A stretch of 64,000 bases of DNA from Pseudophaeobacter sp. EL27 (GCF_900313025.1 NZ_OMPQ01000002.1:124001-188000); one strand, 5' to 3'; shown: positions 19,432 through 28,808, counted from the first letter of the stretch. The notes: generated from the letters alone by a model not told the origin. Numbers and translations: made by a program.

Positions 19432-19457
19432 TAGCAAAACATGACCCTCTGCCGCAC

Positions 19458-21680
19458 CTAGCTTCGCTGAGCCGCAGCCCATCTGCGGGTCTCTGCGCTG
19501 ATATCACTCGCTGGCAATTGCTGACGGATAACAGCTTCCAAACCGGCAATGGTCACGGGTTTGGAAACAAAGGCATCCATGCCTTCTGCCAAGCATTTGC
19601 TGATCGTCCCCCCCGAGGCATTGGCCGTCACCGCCACAATGGGCGTGTGGCGCAGCCCCTGTTCAGCCTCGATCTGACGGATGGCGCGTGTCAGCTCAAA
19701 CCCATCCATGACCGGCATCTGACAGTCAGCCAGGACCACGTCAAAATGACCGTTCTGCCAGGCGGCAAGGCATTCAGCCCCATCACAGGTCACGGTCACG
19801 GTGCAGTCCAACAGAGCCAGCTGGCCCTTAATAACCGCACGGTTGATTTCATTATCTTCTGCAACCAATATCCGCGCCCCCATCTTGCCTGGCACAGCAG
19901 CACTATCCGGCTTCTCAGAAGAACTGGGGATCCCTTTGTTACCATATCCGATCAAGCGTTCCAGCGCCTCCCACAGCTCACTCGGCAAAATTGGACCAGA
20001 CTGCACCACCGCCCAGTGTTTGCTCGAACTGAAATGTTGCATGTCCTGACAGGGTTTGAACTCCAGAACCTTCAGGTCCGGAAGCTCTTGTTCAATCCGG
20101 GTGCGAAACCAGGAAAACTGCTGATCCTCTGCCCGCTCTTCGGGCAGGACAAAAATTGAATTCCGATCAGCCAGACGCGCCAGGGCCAAGAATTCCTCCC
20201 GGGTGGAGACCCATTTCAGATCACAATCCGCAGCCAGGACATAGGTTGACCACTCACACTCCCGCCCTTGCGCTGGCAGCAATGCGACAACCTTGGTGCC
20301 CGCCAATCGTGGACCCTTGATTGGCCCGGAAGGCTCCACAACTGGCAAGCGCACCGCAAAACTACTGCCCTGGCCCAAGGTGCTGTCTAATGTGATGGTC
20401 CCCCCCATCTTGGCAACCAACTGCTGAACAATCGCCAAACCCAGGCCATTGCCCTTGATCATGCGTTTTGCCGCCACATCCGAGCGCTCAAAGGGCGTAA
20501 AGATTGCCTCCTGAATCTCCGGCTCGATACCAATACCATTGTCTGTAACCACAAAATCAATCCAGCCCGGCTCACAGATTTCAACGCGCAGCTCCACTTG
20601 CCCAGCCGCGGCTTCCGGCAAGGGTTCAGAGAATTTGATCGCATTACCGATGAGGTTGAGCAAAACCTGACGCAACCGTCCTGCATCTCCTCTCAGCGTG
20701 TCCGGCAGATCCGCCTGCACTGACAGAGACAGCGCCACATCCACTTGACTGGCATGGGGGCGCAGCGTTGCGGCTGCTCCCTCAATCAAAGGCAACAGAC
20801 GCATAGGCGCTTCAAACAGCTCCATTTTTCCCGCCTCAATCCGGGAGACGTCCAGAATGTCGTCAATAATCCACAAAAGCGACGTTGATGAGTCTTGGAT
20901 GGTGTGCAGGATGCGGCGCTGCTCCGGGGCCAGATCCGTCTTTTCAAGAACCTCGACCATACCCAGCACGCCATTCATCGGGGTTCGGATTTCATGGCTC
21001 ATGGCGGCCAGGAATTCGCTCTTGGCACGGTTTGCCTTGCTTTCCTTCTGATGGGCCCCAAGCAGGTCATCGCTGTAGCTTTCCGCCAGCTCACCAAAGG
21101 CCATCATCTCGACAACAAGGATGGCAAAGACCGTGACCAGAACCCCGCCAGAGAGATAGCTGGCCGGAATCGCCAGCTGTACAAGCGGCGGGCCAAAAAA
21201 ATCATGCCCCAGAAACCGAAACATAACCCAGCTGGCAAAGACAAACCCCAGCAGCGTAACGATCATCGCCTTTTCGCGACGCATCGAAAAAGTCATGAAG
21301 GGGCCGCCCAACAGGACGACAAAAAACAATTCGATATAGCTTTCGGGGGGCATTGTAAAAACGGACCCCATGACCGCAGCCCAGCCGGTAAAATACCACA
21401 GGAGCCGTGCCATAAGTTTGTGTTCGGTTTTCAAAAGTTGACGCGCGGCAATCGAGCCAAAAATCGCAACGCTTGAGATGATCACCATGCTGGGAGCGTT
21501 AATATGAACGCCCAAAACGATCCACAATAGGCCCAGAACCACCACGACATTGCAGGTGACGCTTACGGTGCGAAACCGGCGCTCCATGGTGACCGCATAT
21601 TGCTGGGAGACAAAATCACTCTCATCAGTCCCAGAATGGCAGTCGGTTGGGCTCGATACTTCGGTCACGGCGCTCTTCAA
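19458..21680 (-). CDS. Hybrid sensor histidine kinase/response regulator
   Basis: This is a 740-residue membrane-bound hybrid kinase. Six or so hydrophobic segments fill residues 42-195 and form the sensing part without a periplasmic domain of note. HisKA carries [15 protein letters not shown] with the phospho-acceptor H229. The HATPase domain shows DNGIGI and [10 protein letters not shown] middle segment (about 465-590) has receiver-like size but no receiver aspartate motif. The C-terminal receiver (about 605-725) has the phospho-acceptor D652 in [12 protein letters not shown] and the KP motif. No cognate regulator is adjacent, so the output path is unknown. It faces the NYN gene tail to tail. 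Confidence 0.93.
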   Translation of the reverse strand: MKSAVTEVSSPTDCHSGTDESDFVSQQYAVTMERRFRTVSVTCNVVVVLGLLWIVLGVHINAPSMVIISSVAIFGSIAARQLLKTEHKLMARLLWYFTGWAAVMGSVFTMPPESYIELFFVVLLGGPFMTFSMRREKAMIVTLLGFVFASWVMFRFLGHDFFGPPLVQLAIPASYLSGGVLVTVFAILVVEMMAFGELAESYSDDLLGAHQKESKANRAKSEFLAAMSHEIRTPMNGVLGMVEVLEKTDLAPEQRRILHTIQDSSTSLLWIIDDILDVSRIEAGKMELFEAPMRLLPLIEGAAATLRPHASQVDVALSLSVQADLPDTLRGDAGRLRQVLLNLIGNAIKFSEPLPEAAAGQVELRVEICEPGWIDFVVTDNGIGIEPEIQEAIFTPFERSDVAAKRMIKGNGLGLAIVQQLVAKMGGTITLDSTLGQGSSFAVRLPVVEPSGPIKGPRLAGTKVVALLPAQGRECEWSTYVLAADCDLKWVSTREEFLALARLADRNSIFVLPEERAEDQQFSWFRTRIEQELPDLKVLEFKPCQDMQHFSSSKHWAVVQSGPILPSELWEALERLIGYGNKGIPSSSEKPDSAAVPGKMGARILVAEDNEINRAVIKGQLALLDCTVTVTCDGAECLAAWQNGHFDVVLADCQMPVMDGFELTRAIRQIEAEQGLRHTPIVAVTANASGGTISKCLAEGMDAFVSKPVTIAGLEAVIRQQLPASDISAETRRWAAAQRS

Positions 21681-21919
21681 TCCTCTACCCGATTAAAAAT
21701 GATTTTCTTTCTCCAGCCAAAGCGGCATCACACACCGACCCAACAATGGAGCAGAGCTATTAACATATTCCTTTTCTCGTAGACTTGCTGCCTCGCTGGA
21801 TCTTTCGGAATTCCCAATGATAGCTGCTCCCCCGCCTGCACGGGCCGCCGCACCGCGCCAAGTCAAACGGCTGGACCTCCCCTCGGCAAAGCCTTACTCC
21901 TGCTCTCAAGGAGACACCG

Positions 21920-22894
21920 ATGACCAAACCTGCCCTCACACTGTATCTGGCGGCGCCACGCGGCTTTTGTGCCGGCGTTGATCGCGCCATCAAGATTGTC
22001 GAACTGGCCCTGGAGAAATGGGGGGCACCTGTCTATGTGCGCCACGAAATCGTCCATAACAAATTTGTGGTGGATGGGCTGCGGGACAAGGGCGCGGTCT
22101 TTGTCGAAGAGCTGGAGGAATGCCCGCAGGATCGGCCGGTGATCTTCTCAGCCCACGGGGTGCCGAAATCTGTGCCCGCTGCCGCCCAGGCCCGCCAGAT
22201 GGTCTATGTTGATGCCACCTGTCCGCTGGTCAGCAAGGTCCATATCGAGGCCCAGCGCCATGCCGAACAGGGGCTGCAAATGATCATGATCGGTCATAAG
22301 GGCCACCCCGAAACCGTCGGCACCATGGGGCAGCTGCCTGAAGGCGAAGTGATCCTGGTGGAAACGCCGGAAGATGTGGCCCATGTTGAGGTGCGCGACC
22401 CAGCGCAATTGGCCTATGTCACCCAGACCACCCTGTCTGTGGATGACACCAAAGGCATCGTTGCAGCACTTGAGGCCCGTTTCCCGGCCATCGTTGGGCC
22501 GCACAAGGAAGACATCTGCTACGCCACCACCAACCGGCAGGAGGCCGTCAAAGCCGTTGCCCCCAAATCGGACGCCATGCTGGTGGTCGGAGCGCCAAAC
22601 TCGTCGAACTCACGGCGACTGGTCGAAGTCGGCTCCAAAGCCGGCTGCAAATATGCCCAGCTGGTGCAGCGTGCAGAAAACATCGACTGGCGCGCCCTTG
22701 AGGGGATCTCGAGCATTGCCATCACCGCCGGAGCATCAGCGCCCGAACTGCTGGTCAATGAGGTGATCGACGCCTTTCGTGCCCGCTATGACGTGACGGT
22801 TGAAGTGGTGGAAACCGCAGTGGAACGGGTCGAGTTCAAAGTCCCTCGTGTTTTACGCCAAGCGGCCAGCAAACCCGCCGATCATTCTGCATGA
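21920..22894 (+). CDS. ispH: 4-hydroxy-3-methylbut-2-enyl diphosphate reductase
   Basis: IspH makes IPP and DMAPP from HMBPP in the last step of the MEP isoprenoid pathway. The product is 324 residues. The three Cys that hold the iron-sulfur cluster are C17 (PRGFCAGV), C101 (DATCPLV) and C200 ([10 protein letters not shown]). The catalytic Glu region [10 protein letters not shown] and the [10 protein letters not shown] motif are present. AAGGAGA lies just before the ATG at 21920. The gene begins a plus-strand run with a LysE exporter, a methyltransferase, rnhA and a TRIC-type channel, but a weak hairpin and 113 bases separate it from the next gene. Confidence 0.97.
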   Translation: MTKPALTLYLAAPRGFCAGVDRAIKIVELALEKWGAPVYVRHEIVHNKFVVDGLRDKGAVFVEELEECPQDRPVIFSAHGVPKSVPAAAQARQMVYVDATCPLVSKVHIEAQRHAEQGLQMIMIGHKGHPETVGTMGQLPEGEVILVETPEDVAHVEVRDPAQLAYVTQTTLSVDDTKGIVAALEARFPAIVGPHKEDICYATTNRQEAVKAVAPKSDAMLVVGAPNSSNSRRLVEVGSKAGCKYAQLVQRAENIDWRALEGISSIAITAGASAPELLVNEVIDAFRARYDVTVEVVETAVERVEFKVPRVLRQAASKPADHSA

Positions 22895-22896
22895 CC

Positions 22897-22914
22897 CAGC
22901 CCTAAAACGGGCTG
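22897..22914 (+). terminator. Weak hairpin after ispH
   Basis: CAGCCC, loop TAAAAC, GGGCTG, beginning three bases after the ispH stop. There is no T-run, so terminator function is doubtful. Confidence 0.35.
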
Positions 22915-23007
22915 AGGCAGGCAGGGCAGTTCCTGTTTACGGCGTCCTCGCTTGCTCATAGGCTATGAGTTCAGATCTGATCGAGCCCCACCAGGGAGAG
23001 AGCGCCT

Positions 23008-23622
23008 ATGATTTCCATGCAGTTTCTTATCACCGCCATTGTTGTGGTTTTGGCACCCGGAACCGGCGTGCTCTATACGCTGGCCCTGGGGCTGGGCCAG
23101 GGGGCGCGACCCGCAGTCTGGGCGGCCCTTGGCTGCACCCTTGGCATCCTGCCGCATCTCGTCGCCGCAACGCTTGGGCTGGCGGCGGTGCTGCACAGCT
23201 CTGCCCTGCTGTTTCAGATCGTCAAAACGCTGGGGGTGCTCTACCTGCTCTATCTGGCCTGGCAGGCCCTGCGCTCTGGTGGGGCTCTGGCCATTTCTGC
23301 CGAAACCAAACCGCAATCCCCCATTCGCATTGCCCAACGTGGCGCCCTGATCAATATCCTCAACCCCAAGCTCTCGGTGTTTTTCCTGGCCCTGTTGCCC
23401 CCTTTCCTTTCCGGTGATCCTGCCCATGCCACCTATGAGATGGCACTGCTCGGCGCGATCTTCATGGGGCTCACCTTTGTGGTCTTTGTGCTCTACGGCT
23501 ATTTTGCGGCCCAGGCCCGGCAGTTTGTACTTGGGTCTGAAACCGTGGTGAAATGGCTCAACCGGGGCTTTGCCGGTATTTTTGCCGCCCTCGCTGCGCG
23601 GCTCGCGGTTGAGCGCGCATAA
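23008..23622 (+). CDS. LysE family transporter
   Basis: This is a 204-residue inner-membrane protein with about six hydrophobic segments. The LysE motif VLAPGTGVLYTLALGLGQGAR is at the N-terminus, and RGALINILNPKLSVFFLALLPPF is the central family signature. It is predicted to export an amino acid or homoserine-lactone-like metabolite; the substrate is not readable. GGGAGAG precedes the ATG at 23008. It shares the family but little else with the LysE protein at 12.9 kb. The methyltransferase gene follows 40 bases later on the same strand. Confidence 0.88.
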   Translation: MISMQFLITAIVVVLAPGTGVLYTLALGLGQGARPAVWAALGCTLGILPHLVAATLGLAAVLHSSALLFQIVKTLGVLYLLYLAWQALRSGGALAISAETKPQSPIRIAQRGALINILNPKLSVFFLALLPPFLSGDPAHATYEMALLGAIFMGLTFVVFVLYGYFAAQARQFVLGSETVVKWLNRGFAGIFAALAARLAVERA

Positions 23623-23662
23623 CCCGCCCAATCCCCAACACTCCTCAGATTAAGGCCCTTGC

Positions 23663-24256
23663 ATGAGCGACGCAGAAACCCTCCGTATCTATGATGACAA
23701 GGCCGCAGACTACGCCGCCCAGAACCAGGACTATCTCAGCCAGGATCCGCGCTTACACGGCTTTATCGCGGCCTGCCCGACAGGCGGTCGGGTGCTGGAT
23801 CTGGGCTGTGGCCCCGGCACATCGGCAGCCGTCATGGCGGCAGCAGGATTGCAGCCCGATGCAATGGATGCCTCCTCGGAAATGGTCGCGCTGGCAAATG
23901 CACTGAAGGGGGTCACCGCCTGGCAGGCGGTATTCTCTGAAATCTCCGGCACTGCGCGTTATGATGGGGTCTGGGCCAACTTCAGCCTGCTGCATGCACC
24001 GCGCGCCGCATTCCCCCAACATCTGGCGGCGATCAAACAGAGCCTGAAGACTGGCGGCATCTTTTACATCGCGCTCAAACTGGGTAAAGGCGAGGCCCGC
24101 GACGCCCTTGGGCGGCTCTATACCTACTTTGAGGAAGACGAATTGAAAGATCTGCTAACGACCGCCGGATTTACGGTTAAAGACTGCGCCTACGGCGAAA
24201 GCAAAGGCCTTGATGGCACCATGGCGCGCTGGATCTCGGTGGCCTGTCATGGCTGA
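23663..24256 (+). CDS. Class I SAM-dependent methyltransferase
   Basis: This is a 197-residue single-domain methyltransferase. The SAM-binding motif I is [21 protein letters not shown] (residues about 41-61), followed by the acidic residue in [14 protein letters not shown] and the post-motif [10 protein letters not shown]. The substrate is unknown; the fold resembles the Methyltransf_11/25 group. The stop overlaps the rnhA start by eight bases (24249-24256), so the two are translated as a pair. There is no known functional link between them. Confidence 0.85.
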   Translation: MSDAETLRIYDDKAADYAAQNQDYLSQDPRLHGFIAACPTGGRVLDLGCGPGTSAAVMAAAGLQPDAMDASSEMVALANALKGVTAWQAVFSEISGTARYDGVWANFSLLHAPRAAFPQHLAAIKQSLKTGGIFYIALKLGKGEARDALGRLYTYFEEDELKDLLTTAGFTVKDCAYGESKGLDGTMARWISVACHG

Positions 24257-24716
24257 TCTTTATGCTTATACCGATGGTGCTTGCTCCGGAAATCCCGGCC
24301 CCGGTGGCTGGGGAGCCCTGTTGCAGGCCAAAGATGGCGCGAGCGTTATCAAGGAAAAAGAGCTCAAAGGCGGCGAGGCCAATACCACCAACAATAGGAT
24401 GGAGCTCTTGGCTGCGATCAATGCGTTGGAAAGCCTCGACCGGCCCTCGGCCCTGACCGTGGTGACTGACAGCAATTACGTGAAGAACGGGATCACCGGC
24501 TGGATCTTTGGCTGGAAAAAGAACGGCTGGAAGAACGCCGCCAAAAAGCCTGTCAAGAATGTCGAGCTGTGGCAGCGCCTGGATGCCGCCCAAAGCCGTC
24601 ACCAGGTGACTTGGGAATGGGTCAAAGGCCATGCCGGCCACCCGGAAAACGAACGCGCTGATGAGCTGGCCCGCGCAGGCATGGCACCGTTTAAAAAGAG
24701 CAAATCCAAAGCATGA
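24249..24716 (+). CDS. rnhA: Ribonuclease HI
   Basis: RNase HI cuts RNA in RNA-DNA hybrids, removing primers and R-loops. The product is 155 residues. The acidic DEDD site is seen in [30 protein letters not shown] and VVTDSNYV, and the final Asp lies in [16 protein letters not shown]. The ATG at 24249 ([10 protein letters not shown]) is chosen by family N-terminus and overlaps the methyltransferase end. The TRIC-type channel gene follows after 31 bases. Confidence 0.96.
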   Translation: MADLYAYTDGACSGNPGPGGWGALLQAKDGASVIKEKELKGGEANTTNNRMELLAAINALESLDRPSALTVVTDSNYVKNGITGWIFGWKKNGWKNAAKKPVKNVELWQRLDAAQSRHQVTWEWVKGHAGHPENERADELARAGMAPFKKSKSKA

Positions 24717-24747
24717 GTGGCGCGCAGGGCCGCGAGGAGCGATTGCA

Positions 24748-25371
24748 ATGAGCCTTGTTACCCTGCTCGATTATGCCTCGGTGCTGGTCTTTGCCCTCAC
24801 CGGGGCTCTGGTGGCAAGCCGCGCTCAGCTGGATATCGTCGGCTTTGCCTTCATCTCCTGCCTGACGGCGGTGGGCGGCGGTACAGTGCGGGATCTGGTG
24901 CTGAACCGGGAAGAGGTCTTCTGGGTTGCGGATCCCAACCACATTCTGCTAGCGGCCGCTGCTGCGGTCGCGGTGTTTTTCACCGCCCATCTGGTTGAGA
25001 GCCGGTTGCGCCTATTGATCTGGCTCGACAGTTTTGCCCTGGCCATTGCGGTTTCAGCCGGCACCGGCGCCGCCATGGCCCTCGGCAAACCCGCGGTAAT
25101 CGTGGTGCTGATGGGCATGGCCACCGGCAGCCTGGGCGGGCTGATGCGCGATGTGGTGGTCGGCGAAGTGCCTCTGGTCCTGAAACAGGGCGAGCTTTAC
25201 ATTACCTGCGCCATGAGCGGGGCGATTGTTGCCGTCGCTGCCAACTCCTTTGGTATGGCCGCCGGCCTCCCCCTGATCCTATGCGCTGGGGTCTGTTGGG
25301 GGTTGCGCGCAGGCTCCATCGCCTTTGGCTGGCACCTGCCCGTCTACAAAAGCCGCCCGCCGCGCAGTTGA
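24748..25371 (+). CDS. Trimeric intracellular cation (TRIC) channel family protein
   Basis: This is a 207-residue protein with about seven hydrophobic helices. Two repeats each carry the glycine-rich TRIC/UPF0126 motif: SCLTAVGGGTVRDLVL and GSLGGLMRDVVVGEVPLVL. Prokaryotic TRIC proteins form K+-permeable trimers. GAGGAG at 24734-24739 supports the ATG at 24748. It ends the ispH-rnhA run on the plus strand. The physiological ion and role in this organism are inferred from the family only. Confidence 0.88.
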   Translation: MSLVTLLDYASVLVFALTGALVASRAQLDIVGFAFISCLTAVGGGTVRDLVLNREEVFWVADPNHILLAAAAAVAVFFTAHLVESRLRLLIWLDSFALAIAVSAGTGAAMALGKPAVIVVLMGMATGSLGGLMRDVVVGEVPLVLKQGELYITCAMSGAIVAVAANSFGMAAGLPLILCAGVCWGLRAGSIAFGWHLPVYKSRPPRS

Positions 25372-25583
25372 GGAAGTAAGGCTGGGCGCTCCCCTCAACA
25401 CTGTTCCGCGCCGACCTCTGCCAATCCTTAAACGCCTGCCAAGCACATTTCACAAGTTAGCCCCGTTTCCGGGAATGTTCAGAATGAGCTGCAGTTTGGC
25501 CTCGGGATTGGCCCAGGTGCGAACAAAGGATTGCTCACTAGGGCTTTGGGCTGAGCGCATTTTTTTCCGTCATTCATGAAAAC

Positions 25584-25597
25584 CGACACCGGTGTCG
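25584..25597. promoter_or_regulatory. Perfect 14-bp palindrome, LacI-family operator type
   Basis: CGACACCGGTGTCG is fully self-complementary and has the CG centre typical of LacI-family operators. It lies 44 bases before the ATG of the DMSP-lyase-like gene. No LacI-type gene is in the window, so the cognate regulator is unknown. Confidence 0.5.
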
Positions 25598-25640
25598 TTC
25601 GCAAAAAAGAAAACGCGGTTCTGCTGCTCATTTTCATACC

Positions 25641-26258
25641 ATGACCCAAGATATCCTCTTTCAGAACTTGCTGCACGCTACGCAGACTGCCTATCGCGCA
25701 AACCCCGAGACACAAGCCTTTGCGGGCTTTCCCAGCGACATCGAGCGCCAATCGGTAAGCTCGCATCACTGCAATTGTAGCGATGTGTTTCAGCACGACA
25801 GCAAGCTAGCCTCGGCGAAATATGCCGACCTACAAGACGCAATTCTTGCTGCAAGTGACATCGTACATTGGCGCGAAACCTATAAGGGCACGGAGATAAG
25901 CAACGATTTTATGGATCGCTTCGGATGCTACTGCATCATTGGTGACGACGCGCCATTTATGTCCGAACAGATACGGCTTTGGATGGTCTATATGCCCGCT
26001 CATCTCTACTATCCCTGGCACCATCATCCGGCGGAAGAAATCTACATGGTGATCTCAGGGAGTGCGATCTTTAGGCGAAAGGGCTGCCCTGATGAAGTGC
26101 TTTCAGAAGGGCAGACCTCTTTCCATAAAAGCAATCAACCCCATGCAATGGAGACCAGGGATGACCCGATTCTATGTCTCGTTGCCTGGCGCGATAGTTT
26201 TCAAGCCCCGCCTGAGTTGACTGAAAACGCCAGCTTGCTAACACCAACCTACACGTAG
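25641..26258 (+). CDS. Cupin of the DMSP lyase family (DddQ/DddL-like)
   Basis: This is a 205-residue single-cupin protein. Cupin motif 1 is exact: H127-x-H129-x3-E133-x6-G140 in YPWHHHPAEEIYMVISG, and motif 2 supplies H168 in SNQPHAM. These four would bind the metal. Overall layout, the helical N-terminal 90 residues and the tyrosine-rich lead-in (HLYYPWHHH) match Ddd cupin lyases, which split dimethylsulfoniopropionate to DMS and acrylate. The length is nearer DddQ than DddL. Its G+C content is visibly lower than its neighbours, suggesting transfer. No good ribosome-binding site precedes the ATG, and there are no adjacent acrylate or DMSP genes, so another cupin activity is possible. Confidence 0.66.
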   Translation: MTQDILFQNLLHATQTAYRANPETQAFAGFPSDIERQSVSSHHCNCSDVFQHDSKLASAKYADLQDAILAASDIVHWRETYKGTEISNDFMDRFGCYCIIGDDAPFMSEQIRLWMVYMPAHLYYPWHHHPAEEIYMVISGSAIFRRKGCPDEVLSEGQTSFHKSNQPHAMETRDDPILCLVAWRDSFQAPPELTENASLLTPTYT

Positions 26259-26367
26259 GGCGAATGTGGGCGCAATGCCAGCTGGCACACGGGGTCGATC
26301 AACGCCTGCCACGGCTTTCGCCGCTTCATGCATCAGATCACGATTGCAGGCCGCAGCCTGAAAGGTA

Positions 26368-26604
26368 TCAGCGTTTGATATAGGTCTGCCAGAGCCAGAT
26401 CAGTACCAGGGCGCCCAGCACGGCGCCCGCCAGGCCTGCAATCATGCCCATCACCGTCAGCAGGGCACGCAGAACAAAGCCGCCGATCAGGGCCCCGGCA
26501 ATGCCAATCGCCATAGTGGTGATGATATCGGACTCGATGCCCATGATCCGGGTGGCGACAAATCCGGCAGCAATGCCGATGATGATCAGGAACACAACAG
26601 TCAT
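26368..26604 (-). CDS. GlsB/YeaQ/YmgE family small membrane protein
   Basis: This is a 78-residue hydrophobic protein with three predicted helices. The glycine-rich pattern IGIAAGFVATRIMG, GIAGALIGGFVL and GLAGAVLGALVLIWLW fits the transglycosylase-associated/GlsB family, linked to general stress in other bacteria, function unknown. It ends with a basic tail. A second 78-residue membrane protein is encoded 12 bases upstream on the same strand, and fmt lies beyond it. Confidence 0.72.
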   Translation of the reverse strand: MTVVFLIIIGIAAGFVATRIMGIESDIITTMAIGIAGALIGGFVLRALLTVMGMIAGLAGAVLGALVLIWLWQTYIKR

Positions 26605-26616
26605 ACTCTCTCTCCG

Positions 26617-26853
26617 CTATCGTCGCCAGTGGAAGGGCACGATGATCAACGCCCCAATCGAAGAGACAATGGCATTGAGACCAGGAGAGGCAAAGCCCAA
26701 ACCAAACATCAGGCGCACAAAGTAGAACAGGAACGCGCCGCCAATACAGATGATGATCGAAGACAGGTAGCCGTTCTGAGTGAAGCCGCTCTTTTCAGAG
26801 ATATAGCCGGTGATACCGGCGATCACCACGGTTCCCATCAGGATCAGAAACAT
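26617..26853 (-). CDS. Small membrane protein
   Basis: This 78-residue protein has three hydrophobic stretches (FLILMGTVVIAGITGYI, SSIIICIGGAFLFYFV, LNAIVSSIGALIIVPF). It has the same length and layout as its downstream neighbour and may be a diverged relative, although identity is low. The ATG at 26853 has AGGAGGG upstream; longer frames reach into fmt and are not supported. It lies 13 bases after fmt, so co-transcription with fmt and the deformylases is likely. Function is unknown. Confidence 0.62.
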   Translation of the reverse strand: MFLILMGTVVIAGITGYISEKSGFTQNGYLSSIIICIGGAFLFYFVRLMFGLGFASPGLNAIVSSIGALIIVPFHWRR

Positions 26854-26866
26854 CTGCGCCCTCCTG

Positions 26867-27775
26867 TTATAGCTGACGCCCGGTATCCAGAGGAAACCCG
26901 CGCGTAAAGATCTCGCGATCCTGCGCAGCTTTGCCGGCCCGTTGCAAGCGCAAGAGCTCCACCGCGCCTGCACCGCAGGCCGCCACAAGCCTTTCGCCAT
27001 CCAGCACCTGTCCCGGCTGTCCCTCGCCAGAGGCCAGACGTGAGGCCAAGAGCTTTACCCGCTGCCCGTCGATTTCAACCCAGGCCCCGGGAAAGGGTGA
27101 AAGCCCCCGGATTTTCCTGTCGACCTCCTCGGCAGGTTGGTTCCAGTCGATCTGGGCCTCATTCTTGTCGATCTTGGCGGCATAGGTGACGCCTTCTTCG
27201 GGCTGCACATCCGCTGTCAGCCCATCGAGATGACGCAGCGCGGTGACAATCAAGGAGGCCCCCATATCAGACAGCCGGTCATGCAACTGGCTGGTGGTTT
27301 CCTCTTCCCCAATCGGGGTGCCTTCGCGCAGCAGCACCGGGCCAGTGTCCAGCCCGGCCTCCATCTGCATGATGCAGACGCCGGTTTCCTCATCACCCGC
27401 CATGATGGCCCGATGAATAGGCGCTGCACCGCGCCAGCGTGGCAGCAGGCTGGCATGGATGTTCAGACAGCCCTTGGTCGGCGCATCCAAAATGACCTGC
27501 GGCAGGATCAGCCCATAGGCCACCACCACAGCAATATCAGCGCCCAGCGCGGCAAAGTCAGCCTGTTCGGCTTCACCCTTCAGCGACACCGGGTGGCGCA
27601 CCTCAAACCCCAGTTCAGTGGCGCGGGCATGCACCGGAGTGGGCCGGTCCTTTTTCCCGCGCCCTGCAGGACGGGGTGGCTGGCAATAGACAGCAGCAAT
27701 TTCGTGACCGGCCGCAACCAGCGCATCCAGCACCGGCACAGAGAACTCCGGCGTTCCCATAAAGATGACACGCAT
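26867..27775 (-). CDS. fmt: Methionyl-tRNA formyltransferase
   Basis: Fmt formylates initiator Met-tRNA with 10-formyl-THF. The product is 302 residues. The N-terminus [19 protein letters not shown] is diagnostic. [22 protein letters not shown] carries the catalytic Asn-His-Asp region, and the C-terminal OB-like domain ends the protein. It follows three deformylase genes on the minus strand, with 17 bases after the last. Formylation and deformylation thus sit in one transcription unit, as in def-fmt operons elsewhere, although here the def genes precede fmt. Confidence 0.97.
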   Translation of the reverse strand: MRVIFMGTPEFSVPVLDALVAAGHEIAAVYCQPPRPAGRGKKDRPTPVHARATELGFEVRHPVSLKGEAEQADFAALGADIAVVVAYGLILPQVILDAPTKGCLNIHASLLPRWRGAAPIHRAIMAGDEETGVCIMQMEAGLDTGPVLLREGTPIGEEETTSQLHDRLSDMGASLIVTALRHLDGLTADVQPEEGVTYAAKIDKNEAQIDWNQPAEEVDRKIRGLSPFPGAWVEIDGQRVKLLASRLASGEGQPGQVLDGERLVAACGAGAVELLRLQRAGKAAQDREIFTRGFPLDTGRQL

Positions 27776-27792
27776 CGCGCTGCTCCCTGGCC

Positions 27793-28290
27793 TCAGCCGT
27801 TCAGTTTCTTGGATTTCTTGATCAGCATGTCGCGCTTCATCTTGCTCAGATGATCAAAGTAGAGCTTGCCATTCAAATGGTCGATCTGGTGCTGCACACT
27901 GGTGGCCTCGATGCCGACAAAATCGCGTTCGGTGATTTTACCGTTTTCATCCATGTAGCGCACGGTGACGGCACGCGGGCGTTTGATCTTGGCCGAAACA
28001 CCGGGCAGATTGGGGCTGGCCTCTTCGTGCTCGCGCAGCTGGGTTGAGGCATGTAGAACCTCCGGATTGGCCATGCGCACGGCCCGGCCGCGTTCCTTGG
28101 AGCCATCGACCACCGCAAGGCGCAGCATCACCCCAATCTGGTTGGCCCCCAGACCAACACCCGGCATCGCCTCCATCGTCTCGATCATATCCGTCCAGAT
28201 GGCGCGGATCTCATCGGTGATTTCGCGCACCTCTGCGGCGGCAGTGCGCAGCCGTTTGTCGGGCCAGGGCAGGCAAATACGTGCGGTCAT
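27793..28290 (-). CDS. Peptide deformylase-like protein lacking catalytic residues
   Basis: This is a 165-residue protein with the peptide deformylase fold. Motif 1 is nearly intact (GVGLGANQ, residues 44-51). Motif 2, normally EGCLS, reads EASPN at residues 90-94, so the metal-binding Cys is replaced by Ser92. Motif 3, normally HEIDH, reads HQIDH at 134-138, so the catalytic Glu is Gln135. I checked both changes against the nucleotides. The two His ligands H134 and H138 remain. Deformylase activity is therefore unlikely; a regulatory, decoy or new role is inference. Its ATG overlaps the stop of the intact def upstream by four bases. Confidence 0.85.
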   Translation of the reverse strand: MTARICLPWPDKRLRTAAAEVREITDEIRAIWTDMIETMEAMPGVGLGANQIGVMLRLAVVDGSKERGRAVRMANPEVLHASTQLREHEEASPNLPGVSAKIKRPRAVTVRYMDENGKITERDFVGIEATSVQHQIDHLNGKLYFDHLSKMKRDMLIKKSKKLNG

Positions 28291-28808
28291 GCGGGGCTCT
28301 CCTGATAGCGGCTATAGGTCTCTTCGGCCTCACGACGGGCCTCGGGGGTGAGGCGGTCAAAGGTCACAAGACCATCGAGGTGATCATATTCGTGCTGAAT
28401 GCAGCGGGCAGCAAACCCGTCAAATGTGCCGGACTGCCAGTTGCGGGCCTCATCCTGCCAGCGCAGCACCACAGAACTCGGGCGCAGAACCGAAGCCAGC
28501 ACGCCAGGAATGGACAGGCAGCCCTCATCGCCGCTGCCCAGGTCAGCCCCAAAACCCAGGATCTCAGGGTTGATCATCACCAGAGGCGTGCCCGAGCTCT
28601 TGTCTGCGGCATCTTTCCAGGTGGCATCCATCACAAACAGACGCTTCAAAACGCCAACCTGCGGTGCCGCCAGGCCACGGCCCGGAGCAGCATACATGGT
28701 CTGAAACATATCGGCGATCAGAGTGTCGAGATCCTCGCCCTCGGCGACAACGGCGCAGGGGGTCGACAGGCCCGCTTCTGGCCACTGGAGGATGGGCAGC
28801 AGCGCCAT
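28287..28808 (-). CDS. def: Peptide deformylase (second copy)
   Basis: This is a 173-residue deformylase that removes the formyl group from new proteins. All three motifs are intact: GRGLAAPQ (43-50), EGCLS with ligand C97, and QHEYDHLDG with H139, E140 and H143. It differs from the family's usual sequence in having Arg in motif 1 and Tyr in place of the Ile of HEIDH. It starts immediately after the stop of the canonical def (no gap) and overlaps the degenerate copy, so all three are translationally linked. Confidence 0.9.
   Translation of the reverse strand: MALLPILQWPEAGLSTPCAVVAEGEDLDTLIADMFQTMYAAPGRGLAAPQVGVLKRLFVMDATWKDAADKSSGTPLVMINPEILGFGADLGSGDEGCLSIPGVLASVLRPSSVVLRWQDEARNWQSGTFDGFAARCIQHEYDHLDGLVTFDRLTPEARREAEETYSRYQESPA

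Larger units (their letters stand above)
18984..19457. other. 474-bp convergent gap with inverted and direct repeats
   Basis: No gene is supported between the NYN gene and the hybrid kinase. The region holds a direct repeat GGGTGCCAAT (19141-19150 and 19156-19165), a 14-bp inverted repeat (19290-19326) and a near-perfect 10-bp inverted repeat (19410-19431). Short open frames (for example 19143-19394 on plus) show no recognisable protein. Neither hairpin has a T-run. The region could be a decayed mobile element, an untranslated RNA or a pair of terminators. Confidence 0.5.

Noticed and set aside
25479-25796. Minus-strand frame overlapping the DMSP-lyase-like start
   Set aside because: No family match and it would overlap a gene with an exact cupin motif.
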